Assembly (NCBI GenBank): GCA_903849645.1
Contig: CAINJJ010000030.1
Location: 1-64,000, forward strand
Length of the DNA: 64,000 nt
Direction: 5' to 3'
From: an uncultured Acidobacteriaceae bacterium
Lineage (GTDB): Bacteria > Acidobacteriota > Terriglobia > Terriglobales > Acidobacteriaceae
The translations under genes and the position numbers were made by a program. How positions within the stretch are numbered: position 1 is the first letter of the stretch; each line of letters begins with the position of its first letter. Shown piece by piece: positions 50,816 through 60,956 of this stretch. The notes beneath the pieces were generated by a model. It was not told where the DNA came from and made no database searches. It was given only the letters and a program-made list of their open reading frames with translations.

Positions 50816-53800
50816 TCACGCGACAGGTTGCCTCTTCATTTCCCTTTCCCGCAACCAGGTAAAGATGACCGGAGTAACGATGAGCACGTGGACGAGCGAA
50901 CTGAGCATTCCACCCAGCACGGGCGCGGCCAGCGGCTTCATGAACTCGGCGCCGGTGCGCGTGGACCAGAGCAGGGGCAGCAGACCGGCAACAACCGTGG
51001 CCACGGTCATGACCTTCGGGCGCAGACGGAGCAAAGCGCCCTCCATCACCGCCGCGTGCAGGCCTTCGCGGGTGAGGCGCCCATCGGCTGCCGTGCGACG
51101 CGCAACCGCCTCTTCAAGATAGATGACCATCACCACTCCGGTTTGCACAGCAGTGCCGAACAGGGCGATGAAGCCGACCCATACGGCGACGGAAAAGTTG
51201 AGCCCCATGGCTTTGACCAGGAAGACTCCCCCGGTCAGCGCAAAGGGAACCGCGAGCAGGACATGCGCCGCTTCCTTGACGGAGCGATAAGTTCGATAGA
51301 GCAGCACGAAGATCAGCAGCAGCACCATGGGGATGACGAGTTCAAGCCGCTTGCGCGCGCTGATCTGGTTTTCGTACTGGCCGCTCCACTCGAGGTAGTA
51401 GCCGGCGGGCATCTTGACGCGGGCCGCCACTTCTTTTTGCGCCTGCTCGACAAACCCGCCCACGTCGCGGCCGCGCACATTCAGCAGCACAGTGCCGCGA
51501 AGAAGGCCGTTCTCGCTTGAGATCATGGATGGGCCCATGGTGGTGGTAAAAGAGACCACCTTGCTGAGCGGGACCTGCGCCCCGTTGCTGCCCATCACAA
51601 GCACGTCGGCAAGCTGCTGCGGATTTTGCCGGAAGTCGCGCGCATAGCGAACGCGGACCGCGAAACGCTGCCGTCCCTCGATGGTCGTGGTCAGATTCTT
51701 GCCGCCGATGGCCGCCTCGATGGCATCTTCCACATCGGCCACGTTGAGGCCGTAGCGGTCGGCTGCAGGGCGGTCCACCGTCATCTCAAGATAAGGCGAA
51801 CCAGTGGTGCGTTCCGCATAGAGGTCAGTGGAACCCGGAATCTGGCGGACCACTTCCTTGATCTCTTCCGACTTGGCTTCAATGACGCGCAGGTCTGGCC
51901 CGAAGACCTTGATGCCGACCTGCGTGCGAATGCCGGTGGAGAGCATGTCGATGCGGTTGCGGATGGGCTGCGTCCAGATGTTGGTGACGCCGGGAATCTG
52001 GAGCTTCTCATCGAGGCGCGCGAGGATGGCGTCCTTGGTCAAGCCCTTGGGCCATTGATCACGGGGCTTGAAGGTGATGGTGGTCTCCGACATGTTGATG
52101 GGCGCTGGGTCAGTGGATGTCTCGGCGCGGCCCACCTTGCCCACCACCATGGCCACTTCAGAGTCGGTGGCAATGATGGCGTCCTGCTGGCGAAGGATTT
52201 CGGTTGCCTTGGTGAGCGAGATGCGCGGGTCGGTGATGGGCATGAAGACTGCCGTCTCTTCGTCCAGGGGAGGCATGAACTCGGACCCGATGGTGGTGGC
52301 TGTGTAGACAGCGGCGCCGAACAGCGCAAGCGCCGAGGCTATTGTGATGATCCGATGACGCAGCGCCCAGGAAAGCACTGGCTTGTAAATGCCTTGGAGC
52401 AGGCGCATCACCGGGTTCTGATCCTCGCGGTGCAACTTGCCGCGGATGAGAAAGGTGCACAGAACCGGGACGAGAGTGATGGCGAGAATGGTGGAGCACA
52501 CCATGGCGAAGGTCTTGGTGAAGGCTAGAGGATGAAACATCTTACCCTCCATTCCGGTGAGGGCAAAGACGGGAACAAAGGCCAGGATGATGATGACCAT
52601 GGCGAACGAGATGGGGCGGCCCACAAGCCGCGCGGCCTTGAGCGTAATCTCCCAGATGTGGTCGCGATAGTTGCCGTGCTCTTCTTCATATTGCTCAGCC
52701 TGGCGAATCACGTTCTCGGTCATCACGATGCCCGCATCCACCAGCACACCGATGGCGATGGCGATGCCGCCCAGCGACATGATGTTCGAGGAAATGCCGA
52801 CTCCCTTCATCATGAGAAAGGCACCCAGCACCGCAAGCGGGAGCGGGATGGTGACCACAAGGATGCTGCGGAAGTGCCACAGAAAAAGTACATGCGCGAG
52901 AGTGACGAGAACGATCTCTTCAATGAGCGCATGGCGCAGCGTATCGACGGCATGATCGATGAGGACGCCGCGGTCATAGAAGGGGACGATCTTGACGCCG
53001 GCAGGAAGGCCCGGCTGGATCTCGCCAATCTTCTTCTTGACGGCTTCAATGGCTTCGCGCGCGTTGGCGCCATAGCGGATGATGACCACGCCGCCGACGG
53101 CTTCCTTGCCGTCCTTGTCGAGCACGCCGCGGCGAAAGTCGGGACCTAGCTGCACGCTGGCCACATTGCCCACCGTGACCGGCGTGCCGTTGTAGGCGCC
53201 CAGCGATATGTTCTCAATATCCTTGAGACCGCCGATGAGACCGATGCCGCGCACCAGGTCTTCCGTGCTGCCAACCTCAAGCACCTTGGCGCCCACGTTG
53301 TTGTTGCTGCGCTCCACCGCCGACACCACGTCTTTGAGCGCCACGTTGTAGGCCCGCAGTTTGATGGGGTCGAGATCGATTTGGTACTGCTTGACGAAGC
53401 CGCCGACGCTGGCTACCTCCGCAACGCCGGGCACGGAGTTGAGCTGATACTTGATGAACCAATCCTGGATGGAGTGAAGCGTTCCGCTGTCGTAGGGGCC
53501 CTCGACCGTGTACCAGAAGACCTGCCCCACGCCGGTAGCGTCCGGGCCCATCATGGGCGTTACGCCCGCGGGCAAAAAGCTGCCGGCCAGGCTGAGCCGC
53601 TCAAGAACCCTGGTGCGTGCAAAGTAGATGTCGACCGAGTCCTCGAAGATCACGTTGACCATCGAGAAGCCAAAGGCCGAGGCAGAGCGCACGGTGCGCA
53701 CATGCGGCAGGCCCTGGAGATTGGCCGTGAGCGGATAGGTGATCTGATCTTCGACCTCCTGTGGGCTGCGTCCCGGCCAGTCAGTAAAGACGATGACCTG

Positions 53801-53935
53801 GTTTTCACTCAGGTCGGGAATGGCGTCGATGGGCGTATGCAGCAGCGCCCAGTAGCCCCATGCCGCAAGCGCGGCATAGATGGCCACAATCAGCCAGCGG
53901 TTCTTCATCGAGAGTTCAATGATGCGGTCGATCAT
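50816..53935 (-). CDS. cusA: Heavy-metal RND efflux pump inner-membrane subunit, CusA type
   Basis: A 1039-residue proton-driven pump of the HME-RND class. The usual 12 helices and two large periplasmic loops are apparent. Class motifs include [25 protein letters not shown] (first helix exit), [20 protein letters not shown], which resembles the Cu(I)/Ag(I) subgroup (MVDAAIVMIEN in E. coli CusA), and the periplasmic methionine-bearing segments VFMPITDP and [11 protein letters not shown]. The match to Cu/Ag is from these motifs and from the Cys/His-rich protein in the operon; Zn/Co/Ni exporters have different helix-4 signatures. It follows cusB by 19 bp and ends the operon. No CusF is present. 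Confidence 0.93.
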   Translation of the reverse strand: MIDRIIELSMKNRWLIVAIYAALAAWGYWALLHTPIDAIPDLSENQVIVFTDWPGRSPQEVEDQITYPLTANLQGLPHVRTVRSASAFGFSMVNVIFEDSVDIYFARTRVLERLSLAGSFLPAGVTPMMGPDATGVGQVFWYTVEGPYDSGTLHSIQDWFIKYQLNSVPGVAEVASVGGFVKQYQIDLDPIKLRAYNVALKDVVSAVERSNNNVGAKVLEVGSTEDLVRGIGLIGGLKDIENISLGAYNGTPVTVGNVASVQLGPDFRRGVLDKDGKEAVGGVVIIRYGANAREAIEAVKKKIGEIQPGLPAGVKIVPFYDRGVLIDHAVDTLRHALIEEIVLVTLAHVLFLWHFRSILVVTIPLPLAVLGAFLMMKGVGISSNIMSLGGIAIAIGVLVDAGIVMTENVIRQAEQYEEEHGNYRDHIWEITLKAARLVGRPISFAMVIIILAFVPVFALTGMEGKMFHPLAFTKTFAMVCSTILAITLVPVLCTFLIRGKLHREDQNPVMRLLQGIYKPVLSWALRHRIITIASALALFGAAVYTATTIGSEFMPPLDEETAVFMPITDPRISLTKATEILRQQDAIIATDSEVAMVVGKVGRAETSTDPAPINMSETTITFKPRDQWPKGLTKDAILARLDEKLQIPGVTNIWTQPIRNRIDMLSTGIRTQVGIKVFGPDLRVIEAKSEEIKEVVRQIPGSTDLYAERTTGSPYLEMTVDRPAADRYGLNVADVEDAIEAAIGGKNLTTTIEGRQRFAVRVRYARDFRQNPQQLADVLVMGSNGAQVPLSKVVSFTTTMGPSMISSENGLLRGTVLLNVRGRDVGGFVEQAQKEVAARVKMPAGYYLEWSGQYENQISARKRLELVIPMVLLLIFVLLYRTYRSVKEAAHVLLAVPFALTGGVFLVKAMGLNFSVAVWVGFIALFGTAVQTGVVMVIYLEEAVARRTAADGRLTREGLHAAVMEGALLRLRPKVMTVATVVAGLLPLLWSTRTGAEFMKPLAAPVLGGMLSSLVHVLIVTPVIFTWLREREMKRQPVA

Positions 53936-53954
53936 GTCGATTCGTTCCCCCCTT

Positions 53955-55538
53955 CTACCGGGCGTTGATGTGGGTATGGGAGGAAGCGATCACGTTGCCG
54001 CCTCTGCGTGCTTCCGCGAGAACAATCCATGAGCCGGCCATGGGGGCCTGTCCGGCGCCCGTATACATCTGGCTCGCGGCCACCCACTTGAGTTCGAAGG
54101 AACTCTTCATCTCCGGCATGGACATGGAAGGCATGGCGGGCATGACAAGGGTCACGGCGACCTGCGCGTCGGCGATGGGCTTGCCCGCGCCGTCGGCCAG
54201 CTTGACCTGAAACTGGTTGTTCTGGCCGGCTTTCATGGGGTTGGGGTCAACCAGCAGGTCGATCTTTGCCGCGCCTGCTTCGTCCCTGGTTGCGGTCGAA
54301 GTGCCTGCGGACTGCGCCTGCTGGCCGCCCGCGAATTCTTTCGAGCCGCCATAGAGGCCGGCCATGCCGGAGCTGAGGTGAGCCTGCGAGTCGATGAGGA
54401 AGTTGCCGTTGAGCACCACCTTGTCTCCGGTGCTGAGACCTGCGACAACCGGATACAACTCCTCCGATGGCGCTCCCACCTGCACTTCGCGCGCCTCAAA
54501 GACGCCGTTGGCCCTGGCGAGATAAACAATCTTGCGGGTGCCGCTGTCGATGACCGCGGAACGCGGAATCACGATGGAAGGATGCGCGGACGTGCTTACA
54601 AAACTTGCGCTGATGAACATGCCGGGCAGCAGGTGCATCCCTGGGTTGGCCACGTGGACATGGACGGGCACGGTGCGGGTCTGCGGATTTGCCGATGGCT
54701 CGATGAAGTCCACGTGGCCGTGCAGCGTGCGGCCGGGAATGGCTTCCGCGGTGATGTCGACCTGCTGGCCTGAGCGGATTGCGGCCAACTGCTCCTCATA
54801 GACATCGGCCTTGATCCAGACCTGGCTGAGATCAGCCACGGTGAAGAGCATGTCTCCGGCGTTGACATATTGGCCCTGGGTCACCTTGCGCTCCACCACG
54901 GTGCCGGAGGCGTAGGCGTAGAGGGTAACGTGGGGAATCGCCGCGGAATTGGCGGCATCGGCATCCTTGCCGGCAACGCCCCAGAGTTCGAGTTTCCTGC
55001 GGCTGGCATCCACCAGTGCCTCGGCCTGGGCGCGGGCGTCCGCGTTGGGCGAGGGGCGCAGCCGGTCGCGGGTCTGTTGGGCGAGGTTGTACTCCTCGAC
55101 AGCCGTGGCGACTTCGGGGCTGTACAGCTCCGCAATGGCCTGGCCGCGCTGCACGCGCTCGCCGGTGTACTGGACGAAGAGCTTGTCCACGCGTCCGCCG
55201 ATGCGCGCGCTGACGGCGGCGAGTTGCGCCTCTGGCTGCTCCACGCGGCCAAAGGCGTCAATGCCGGTCTTGAGCAGGGCGGTGCGCACCTCAGCCACCT
55301 GCACGCCCGCGGCGGTGATCTCAGCGGGGCTGAGATCAACCGTGGAGCCGGGCTGAGTTCCCTGGTCGACCGCGCGGGCGGGGGCAGGCGGGGCGGCTTC
55401 AGGCCTTGAGGAGAGCATCGCCACGCCGGACGCGAAAGAAGGGCGCTCTCGAACGAGGATGATGCCAACGGCAAGAGCGGCGGCCAGAATTCCCGCTCCG
55501 GCGCCCAGGGCAAACAGCTTCTTTTCACTCGTGGTCAT
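53955..55538 (-). CDS. cusB: RND efflux periplasmic adaptor with C-terminal YtkA-like Met-rich domain
   Basis: A 527-residue membrane-fusion protein. An N-terminal helix (residues 8-30) is followed by the lipoyl and hairpin domains ([37 protein letters not shown]) and beta-barrel domains ([30 protein letters not shown]). The last 100 residues form an extra beta-sandwich like YtkA/FixH ([20 protein letters not shown]) carrying a methionine cluster, [14 protein letters not shown]. The cluster is consistent with binding Cu(I) or Ag(I) for delivery to the pump, in place of a separate CusF; this is inference. The stop is 19 bp before the pump, and its start overlaps the cusC stop by 4 bp. Confidence 0.9.
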   Translation of the reverse strand: MTTSEKKLFALGAGAGILAAALAVGIILVRERPSFASGVAMLSSRPEAAPPAPARAVDQGTQPGSTVDLSPAEITAAGVQVAEVRTALLKTGIDAFGRVEQPEAQLAAVSARIGGRVDKLFVQYTGERVQRGQAIAELYSPEVATAVEEYNLAQQTRDRLRPSPNADARAQAEALVDASRRKLELWGVAGKDADAANSAAIPHVTLYAYASGTVVERKVTQGQYVNAGDMLFTVADLSQVWIKADVYEEQLAAIRSGQQVDITAEAIPGRTLHGHVDFIEPSANPQTRTVPVHVHVANPGMHLLPGMFISASFVSTSAHPSIVIPRSAVIDSGTRKIVYLARANGVFEAREVQVGAPSEELYPVVAGLSTGDKVVLNGNFLIDSQAHLSSGMAGLYGGSKEFAGGQQAQSAGTSTATRDEAGAAKIDLLVDPNPMKAGQNNQFQVKLADGAGKPIADAQVAVTLVMPAMPSMSMPEMKSSFELKWVAASQMYTGAGQAPMAGSWIVLAEARRGGNVIASSHTHINAR

Positions 55539-56845
55539 TTGCTTTTCCTTTCAGTGCCCTGCTCGTGTGCGAGAGGAGCGCCAATGGTGCGCTCCAGCAT
55601 GGCAACGCCGGCGTCGGCGGCCGCCTGCGCCTTGTAGGCGGCAGTTTCAATATCGAGCAGAAGGTTCTGGCTATCGATGAGGCTGAGGAAGTCGCCGCGG
55701 TTGTTGCGATACGCGGCGGTGGATGCCTGGAAGGAGGCTTCGGCCTGGGGCAGAAGCGTTTCGCGATAGAGGCGAACGCGGCGTTGCGCGGCGAGCACCT
55801 CAATCTGGGCCTGGCGCACCTCAAGGAAAACGCTGGAGGTGCGCGCCTCAAGCTCAGCACGCGCAACGTCGGAGGCGGCGTCGGCCTGGTGGGCTTCGCC
55901 ATCGTGACGGTCGCGATTGAGCCGGGGCAGGTTGATGGTGAGCTCGGCCATGTAGGCGCTGCGGGCGAAGGAGCCGGTAGGCATGAGCATGTAGCCCAAA
56001 GCGGCGGTGAAGTCGGGTTTGGTGGCCAAGCGAGTGAGCAGGCCTTCGTCCTGGGATTTGGTGATCTGGCGGCGCAGGGAGGTCAGCTCGGGGCGGTTTT
56101 CAATAGCCAGGCGCTCCAGTTCTTCGATGGAGGGAATCGCGGAGGGCGCGGCGTAGCCTCCGGCCACATCGATGGGCTCGCCGGGGCGGCGGCCGAGCAG
56201 CGCGTTGAGGCGGGCGCGGGCGTCGTCACGCTCCTGGTCCAGCTCAATCATGTGTTCGCCGAGGCGGGTGATGGCCATCTGGGCGCGGAGCACGTCGGCC
56301 TGGGGCACCTTGGCGGCCGAGTACTGGGCCAGAGCAGCCTCATAGGCCTCCTTGAGAAGCGCAGCCTGGCGGTCGTGGAGGACCATCTCCCCGGCGTTGC
56401 GGGCCAGATCAACACAGGCCTTGCGCACCTCCGCGGCCACCTGCTGGCGGACGGTCTCCACGTCGATGGAGGCGGTGTTGGCGTCGTCGGAGCTGATGCG
56501 GGCGCGCATGTCGCGCTTGTCGCGGCTCACGAAGGTCTGCTGGAGGCTGACCATGACCTGCGCCTGGTTCAGGTCCCATGGCTTGCGCAGCGGAGTGGCC
56601 CAGTCGCGGACCATGAGCATGGGATCCTCGAGGCTGCGTGCGGTTCCGGTCTTGAGCTGGGCCAGGGAGAGGCGGCGCACGGCGGCGCGAATCTCCGGGT
56701 TGGCCTGGAGCGCTTCGGCGACCAACTGGTCCACAGTCAATGGCAGGGTCATAGGTACGGGCGCGGGAATGGCGGACGGCTCCGACTGCCCGGCCGAGGC
56801 AAGGGAAAACGCCAGCAGCAGCGCTGGAACAAGGATGGATTTCAC
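55535..56845 (-). CDS. cusC: Outer-membrane efflux protein, TolC/CusC family
   Basis: A 436-residue outer-membrane factor forming the exit duct for the RND pump. It has a signal peptide (LVPALLLAFSLASAGQ) and the duplicated TolC-type helical repeats (LTVDQLVAEALQANPEIRAAV; SIEELERLAIENRPELTSLRR; SIDVETVRQQVAAEVRKACVDL). It is in the usual order cusCBA, separated from the Cys/His-rich small protein upstream by 82 bp. No lipobox Cys is apparent at the mature end, unlike CusC of E. coli. Confidence 0.9.
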   Translation of the reverse strand: MKSILVPALLLAFSLASAGQSEPSAIPAPVPMTLPLTVDQLVAEALQANPEIRAAVRRLSLAQLKTGTARSLEDPMLMVRDWATPLRKPWDLNQAQVMVSLQQTFVSRDKRDMRARISSDDANTASIDVETVRQQVAAEVRKACVDLARNAGEMVLHDRQAALLKEAYEAALAQYSAAKVPQADVLRAQMAITRLGEHMIELDQERDDARARLNALLGRRPGEPIDVAGGYAAPSAIPSIEELERLAIENRPELTSLRRQITKSQDEGLLTRLATKPDFTAALGYMLMPTGSFARSAYMAELTINLPRLNRDRHDGEAHQADAASDVARAELEARTSSVFLEVRQAQIEVLAAQRRVRLYRETLLPQAEASFQASTAAYRNNRGDFLSLIDSQNLLLDIETAAYKAQAAADAGVAMLERTIGAPLAHEQGTERKSK

Positions 56846-56927
56846 TCTTCAACTCCGAGACGGTGGTCGCGATGAACGGACGGGCGCGCGCGAGCGCAGC
56901 CGGGTCAACCAGGAAAGGAGAAGAGCG

Positions 56928-57263
56928 TCAGATTCTGAGGATGAAGAGGCCGCCGGGCGGAGAGTGCGGGGGAACGAGCGAGCGGGCCCAGGAGCGCGCG
57001 GGCCGGGTGGCCGGGAGCACGGAAAGGTCCGTGTGCTGAGCGGCCATGGGCGCGGCGGCGGCGAGGCTTGAGGGCTGCGGCACGGCCGGCAACTGAGGGC
57101 GCACGATGCAGCAGTTGCCCTTGACAGCAGCGGAGCCGGAGGCGCGGGAGCAGCAACTGTGGCCGGCCTTGTGGGCGTGCGGCAGGCAGGTTGAGAGCGG
57201 AGCAAGAAGCGCGGCCATCAGAAAAATGGCCACGACGGCGCGCGAAAAGATGCCTCTCAACAT
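56928..57263 (-). CDS. Small exported Cys/His-rich protein before cusCBA
   Basis: A 111-residue protein with a signal peptide (AVVAIFLMAALLAPLSTCLP). The mature part begins with a probable metal site, CLPHAHKAGHSCCSR, followed by GNCCIVRPQLP, so five Cys and three His cluster in about 35 residues. The rest is Ala/Pro/Ser-rich. I know no named family; similar small proteins lead heavy-metal RND operons in Acidobacteria and may buffer or deliver copper or silver in the periplasm. It is the first gene of the leftward efflux operon, with a candidate CRP-like site 33 bp upstream. Confidence 0.6.
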   Translation of the reverse strand: MLRGIFSRAVVAIFLMAALLAPLSTCLPHAHKAGHSCCSRASGSAAVKGNCCIVRPQLPAVPQPSSLAAAAPMAAQHTDLSVLPATRPARSWARSLVPPHSPPGGLFILRI

Positions 57264-57295
57264 GGGGTCAGATTAGCACGGATGCAGATTCCGGC

Positions 57296-57311
57296 GGTGA
57301 TTTGGGTCACA
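57296..57311. promoter_or_regulatory. Candidate CRP/FNR-family site before the efflux operon
   Basis: GGTGATTTGGGTCACA fits TGTGA-N6-TCACA with one mismatch. It lies 33 bp upstream of the first gene of the leftward efflux operon, close enough to overlap the promoter, so it could act as repressor or activator site. Pattern-based only. Confidence 0.4.
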
Positions 57312-57376
57312 ACTGTGCGCAAAAAGGCGAATATAAGACGAATTTTAGAGGGCGATCAGGCGGGAAATGACTATGA

Positions 57377-57416
57377 GGGGGGTGGGGTGGGGGGTGGGTA
57401 GGAGGGGGGTGGGGGG
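57377..57416 (+). other. Strong G-quadruplex-forming motif
   Basis: Six runs of three or more G (lengths 6, 4, 6, 3, 6, 6) are separated by one to five bases within 40 bp on the plus strand. This far exceeds the four-run requirement for a G-quadruplex. It lies about 110 bp upstream of the leftward efflux operon and about 230 bp beyond the end of the leftward lipoprotein gene. Whether it folds in vivo is unknown; a low-complexity or assembly cause is also possible. Confidence 0.6.
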
Positions 57417-57608
57417 TGGTGTCCGAGAAGGGGGCGGAGGTGCGGTTGCGCTGCGGAAACGAACCGAAGATGCTTTTCTGGACTCACATCTATGATTGTG
57501 CGCCAAAAGGGTTTAATTATCGGCAAAAAGTCCGGCGGGCTGGCGTGTTTTCTTTCGATGCTCATTTTGGCGATTTCTGCGGCGGCTGAGGCGAGGGATT
57601 GGCTGGAC

Positions 57609-57634
57609 GGAAGGCCGGGTGTGCGCGGCCTTCC
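57609..57634 (-). terminator. Hairpin downstream of the lipoprotein gene
   Basis: A perfect 9-bp inverted repeat, GGAAGGCCG and CGGCCTTCC, with an 8-base loop, starting 16 bases after the stop of the leftward gene. No T-run follows, so it is only a possible terminator. Confidence 0.5.
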
Positions 57635-57650
57635 GGTGGATTTGCGAGGG

Positions 57651-60035
57651 TCAGCCGGCGAAGGGGGCGGCTTTTTTGGTCCAGGGGCTGGAGGCGTAGC
57701 GCTGGCGGAGGAGGCGGGCGGCGGATTTGCGGATGCGGTCGATCTTCGTCTGCGGACTGTCTGCGTCCAGGGTGCCGGAGCCGCCATGAAAGCAGCCATA
57801 GCGGATCATGCGCAGGACGAGGAAGAGGGACTCCGGGGCGTCAGGGTCGGCGGGATGGGCCTGGACAAAGTCCAGAACCTGGGTTCCGAGGGTCACCTCG
57901 GCTGGCCCCTGTTCGCGGAGTGCGGCGATTTCGCGCTGGACGGTGGCTTGTTGGTCGAGGGGAAGAAAGGCCAATGGCTGGCCAGCCACTGGGGTGACGT
58001 CTTCGCGGTCGCCGTCAGCGTCCAAGCCACCACACCACCAGTTATCGGCGAAGCTCTCGACAAAGTCGTACGAGTCATTGCGCTGGACGCCGGATTCGAG
58101 ATAGGGACGCAAGCCGGGGTTGCGAACGAGGGTGAGGAGTGCGTGGAAGCCGGTGGGGGCGCCGGCCTGCTGCTGAAGTTTGGCGGGCAGGAGGGGAAAG
58201 AAGCGCGCGGCGGCGGCATCGTCCTTGAGCAGCACGCTGCGCGTCCAGCCCATCAAGGCCACGGAACGGCGCAGATGCTGGGGCAACTGCGGCGAAGCAG
58301 CCATGTCGGCCAGGGTGGTGAGCGGGGTTTGGGCGTTGAGGACACCCGCGGCGTCGTCGCTGAAATGGAGGAGACTCGGGTCCTGGCTGCAGTCGTACAG
58401 GCGTTTGGTGTTCTTGACGATGTAAAGGCACTCGCGGCGGGAGTTTGCCGACTCCGACTCGGCGGCCAGCATCTTGCGCGGGGCGTAAGAGAGGAACTCC
58501 TCCAAGCTGGGAGATGCGCTCATGCGCAAGCCGAGATAGGCGTTGAGGGAGGAGTCGCGGCCGGTGGCCTTGATCTGGGGCAGGAACTGGTCGAGGAGGG
58601 CGCGGGCCTCGGCGGCGCGGCCGAGCAGGATGAGCAGGCGCAGGCGGTGGTAGGTGATGGACTCCCAGGCGGGGGAATCGGGCTGGATTTCAGCGGCGGC
58701 GGCGACCAGAGCGGGGGCGGCGTCCTTGTCATTTGCCTTGGCGATGGCGGCCAGGAGCCAGGGGAGCTGATGCGATGTTCGCCACTCGGCAAGGGCGTGC
58801 GCTGCAGCTTCCTTCGCGGGCGACTGGAAGGTGATGAGCCAGTCGATGAGGGCGGAAGAGGAGCGGAGGGCGGCGAATTCGCCATAAGCATTGCTGAATT
58901 CCTGGTCTTTTGTCGGTTCGTCCAGGTTGCCGTAGTCCTCGCGCACGGGTTGCTCATCGAGTTTGGCGTTGAGGTACCAGTTGAGGTCTTTGAAGTGCTG
59001 GTCAAAGGCGGGGTCAGGCTGAGGCCCGGCCAGGGCGGAGGCGATCTCATGCGCCCGAGCCTCGGGCTCGATGCGAAGCCGGACAAGGTCGAGTTCGTTC
59101 TGGATGGCGCGGCGGGAGACGCCGGAAGGCCTGGTCTTGAGCAGGACGGCAAGAAGGTCAGCGGCCTGGCGTAGGAGCGCGGGGTCGAAGCCCGCCTGGT
59201 TGCCCTGGCCATTGACGCCATTGGCAAGAAAAGCCTGGCGGACGAGACACCGCGCCGCGAGGTAGCCAGCGATTCCCTGCCAGGGCGAATCGCTGTCCTG
59301 CGCGACGGCCTGGAAGTGCTTGCGGGCAGATTCGAAGCTGGCGGAGTAGAACTCGGCGGCGGCCGTCTGATAGGCACGGTCGGCGCGCAACAGGGGAGAG
59401 GCGCCGGCCGGCACGGGGCCGGGAATGACCGGAGAGCTGCCGCCGCAGTTGGAAAAGACAGCGTCCTGCCCCTTGAGCCAATCAGCGAGGTCAACGCTCC
59501 GGGGGCCCCAGGACTTCTCACGCGCATGCATGGTCTGGAGGGCATTGCGGAACGCGTCGATGTTGCAGTTCTGGTAGTCCGCTCCGTATTCAGAGCCGTT
59601 GGGCCCTTTGACGCGGAGTTCACGGTTCTGCTCGATGGCAGGCAGGGATGGGCCGTAGTGCTCCCTGGCTGCGCGCCAGTCTTCGAGGGGTTGGACGTCG
59701 AGTTTTTGTGCGGCTTCCTCCTTCTGCCAGCGCGCGCTGTCCTCTTCTTCCTCGTGGGACTGAGCATTTCTCCACAGTCCGTCAAACGACCGGTAGGCGG
59801 CCTGCTCCTGCGCGGTGAGGCTGCCGCCGCTGAGGTAACGGTATGCGACGGTGAGGTCGGCGCGGGGATAGGTGGGGAGGAGGACGCCGAGCTTGCCGGC
59901 GGCGAAGTCACTGGGGGTGTCGGGGCGCATCTTGCGGACGAAGACATCGGGATAGAAACCTGGGCTGCAGGCCTGGGCAGTGACGAGCAAGAGGAAGGCG
60001 ATGAGCAGGGCGGACGGGATGAAGCGGCGATTCAT
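57651..60035 (-). CDS. Large putative lipoprotein with helical repeats, unknown function
   Basis: A 794-residue exported protein. The signal region ends LLIAFLLLVTAQACSPGFYP, where the Cys could be lipidated. The mature protein is mostly helical with paired-helix units (FYSASFESARKHFQAVAQDS; LLILLGRAAEARALLDQFLP), suggesting TPR- or SEL1-like solenoids from about residue 220 to 640. The N-terminal part begins FVRKMRPDTPSDFAAGKLGV. I do not recognise a named family. Its ATG overlaps the stop of a DUF3142 protein by 4 bp (ATGA), so the two are produced together, and both are exported. It has no visible catalytic motif. Confidence 0.7.
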   Translation of the reverse strand: MNRRFIPSALLIAFLLLVTAQACSPGFYPDVFVRKMRPDTPSDFAAGKLGVLLPTYPRADLTVAYRYLSGGSLTAQEQAAYRSFDGLWRNAQSHEEEEDSARWQKEEAAQKLDVQPLEDWRAAREHYGPSLPAIEQNRELRVKGPNGSEYGADYQNCNIDAFRNALQTMHAREKSWGPRSVDLADWLKGQDAVFSNCGGSSPVIPGPVPAGASPLLRADRAYQTAAAEFYSASFESARKHFQAVAQDSDSPWQGIAGYLAARCLVRQAFLANGVNGQGNQAGFDPALLRQAADLLAVLLKTRPSGVSRRAIQNELDLVRLRIEPEARAHEIASALAGPQPDPAFDQHFKDLNWYLNAKLDEQPVREDYGNLDEPTKDQEFSNAYGEFAALRSSSALIDWLITFQSPAKEAAAHALAEWRTSHQLPWLLAAIAKANDKDAAPALVAAAAEIQPDSPAWESITYHRLRLLILLGRAAEARALLDQFLPQIKATGRDSSLNAYLGLRMSASPSLEEFLSYAPRKMLAAESESANSRRECLYIVKNTKRLYDCSQDPSLLHFSDDAAGVLNAQTPLTTLADMAASPQLPQHLRRSVALMGWTRSVLLKDDAAAARFFPLLPAKLQQQAGAPTGFHALLTLVRNPGLRPYLESGVQRNDSYDFVESFADNWWCGGLDADGDREDVTPVAGQPLAFLPLDQQATVQREIAALREQGPAEVTLGTQVLDFVQAHPADPDAPESLFLVLRMIRYGCFHGGSGTLDADSPQTKIDRIRKSAARLLRQRYASSPWTKKAAPFAG

Positions 60036-60805
60036 GGGAGATTCCTGTCGGCGAGAAGGGAGAGGTCGTGATGCCAGCCAAGGTCGGGGAAGACGTAGAC
60101 GCGCTTTCCGGCGAGATTGGCCGGCCAGGGCTCGTGGGTGGAGATGCCGGCGCTGGCGAGGCAGAGGGGTTCGCGAATCTGGAACTGGGGCAGGTCGGCC
60201 GGGGCGCGGCGGCGGTCCGGCTCCATGCGGAAGAGCATGGGGACGGCCTCGTCGACGGGGAGGCGGGCGATCCAGTCGTCGTTGGAGCACCAGGAGGCGA
60301 GGGCGGTGATGGAGAGGGGCAGGTCCGGGGGCATCTGGCGGCGGAGGGTGGCGAGCAGGCCGGCGTAGAAGGCGCGCTGGGAGCGGGTGGCGTCAAAGTC
60401 CACCTGGAGGGCGGCGATGCCGGGGCGGCGGGCTGAGCGGAGCAGCGCCGTGGCTGCTTCGCGCTGGCGGGGCTCGTCGAGCACGGCGCCGGGAAGGGTC
60501 TGAATGCGGACGACAGCGATGAGGGTGGCGGAGGGGGGCCAGGCGAGGGGCTGGCGGCGGGGCTGGATGAGGAGTTGCGGACCGATGAGGAGGGTCTGGT
60601 CAAGATAAGCGACGGCGGTGGAGGCGGGGTTGATGGAGCGCAGGTCTTCCGGCCGCTCCCAGGCCCAGAGGGTGCGCAGGGGGAGGCGAGCCATGCGGTG
60701 GGAGAGGCGCGGGGTGGGCAGGGCGTCCGATTGAAAGGCGAGACAGGGGAGGGCCATTGCCGCGAGAAGGGCGACCTTGCTCCACCGGGATTGTTGCGGG
60801 GACAT
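60032..60805 (-). CDS. Exported DUF3142 protein
   Basis: A 257-residue protein with a signal peptide (SKVALLAAMALPCLAFQS). The central part matches DUF3142: LWAWERPEDLRSINPASTAVAYLDQ, the beta-strand segment IAALQVDFDATRSQRAFYAGLL and LPLSITALASWCSNDDWIARL, a pattern that reads as a TIM-barrel fold with acidic residues (Asp in VDFDATRSQR). Family function is unknown. It overlaps the downstream lipoprotein by 4 bp, and the two may form a two-gene operon that acts in the envelope; the promoter lies in the 150-bp divergent spacer shared with ispG. Confidence 0.72.
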   Translation of the reverse strand: MSPQQSRWSKVALLAAMALPCLAFQSDALPTPRLSHRMARLPLRTLWAWERPEDLRSINPASTAVAYLDQTLLIGPQLLIQPRRQPLAWPPSATLIAVVRIQTLPGAVLDEPRQREAATALLRSARRPGIAALQVDFDATRSQRAFYAGLLATLRRQMPPDLPLSITALASWCSNDDWIARLPVDEAVPMLFRMEPDRRRAPADLPQFQIREPLCLASAGISTHEPWPANLAGKRVYVFPDLGWHHDLSLLADRNLP

Positions 60806-60956
60806 GGCTGCGGATTCCCCCTAACAATGGAGCAAGCGGGGCGGCAGGTCAAGCTGTGGATAAGTGCGTTGCGGGAGTGGGAGTTAGCGGGGGGCGCGGG
60901 CGGGGCGCGGGAATGGGGGGTTTGCCGGGAGCGGAGGTGCGGATACACTAGAGGGC

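Larger units (their letters stand above)
57264..57650. other. Spacer with G-rich tract and CRP-like site
   Basis: About 390 bp without a gene I trust. It contains a CRP/FNR-like palindrome (57296-57311) upstream of the leftward efflux operon, a run of clustered guanines (57377-57416), and a hairpin (57609-57634) beyond the stop of the leftward lipoprotein gene. A rightward frame from 57492 begins with a signal-like stretch but runs antisense through the next gene and is not supported. Confidence 0.5.

Noticed and set aside
57492-59174. 560-codon rightward open frame beginning with a signal-peptide-like segment
   Set aside because: The start is suggestive, but almost all of it is antisense to the lipoprotein gene, which has a coupled start with the DUF3142 protein; the translation is Gly-rich with no family.
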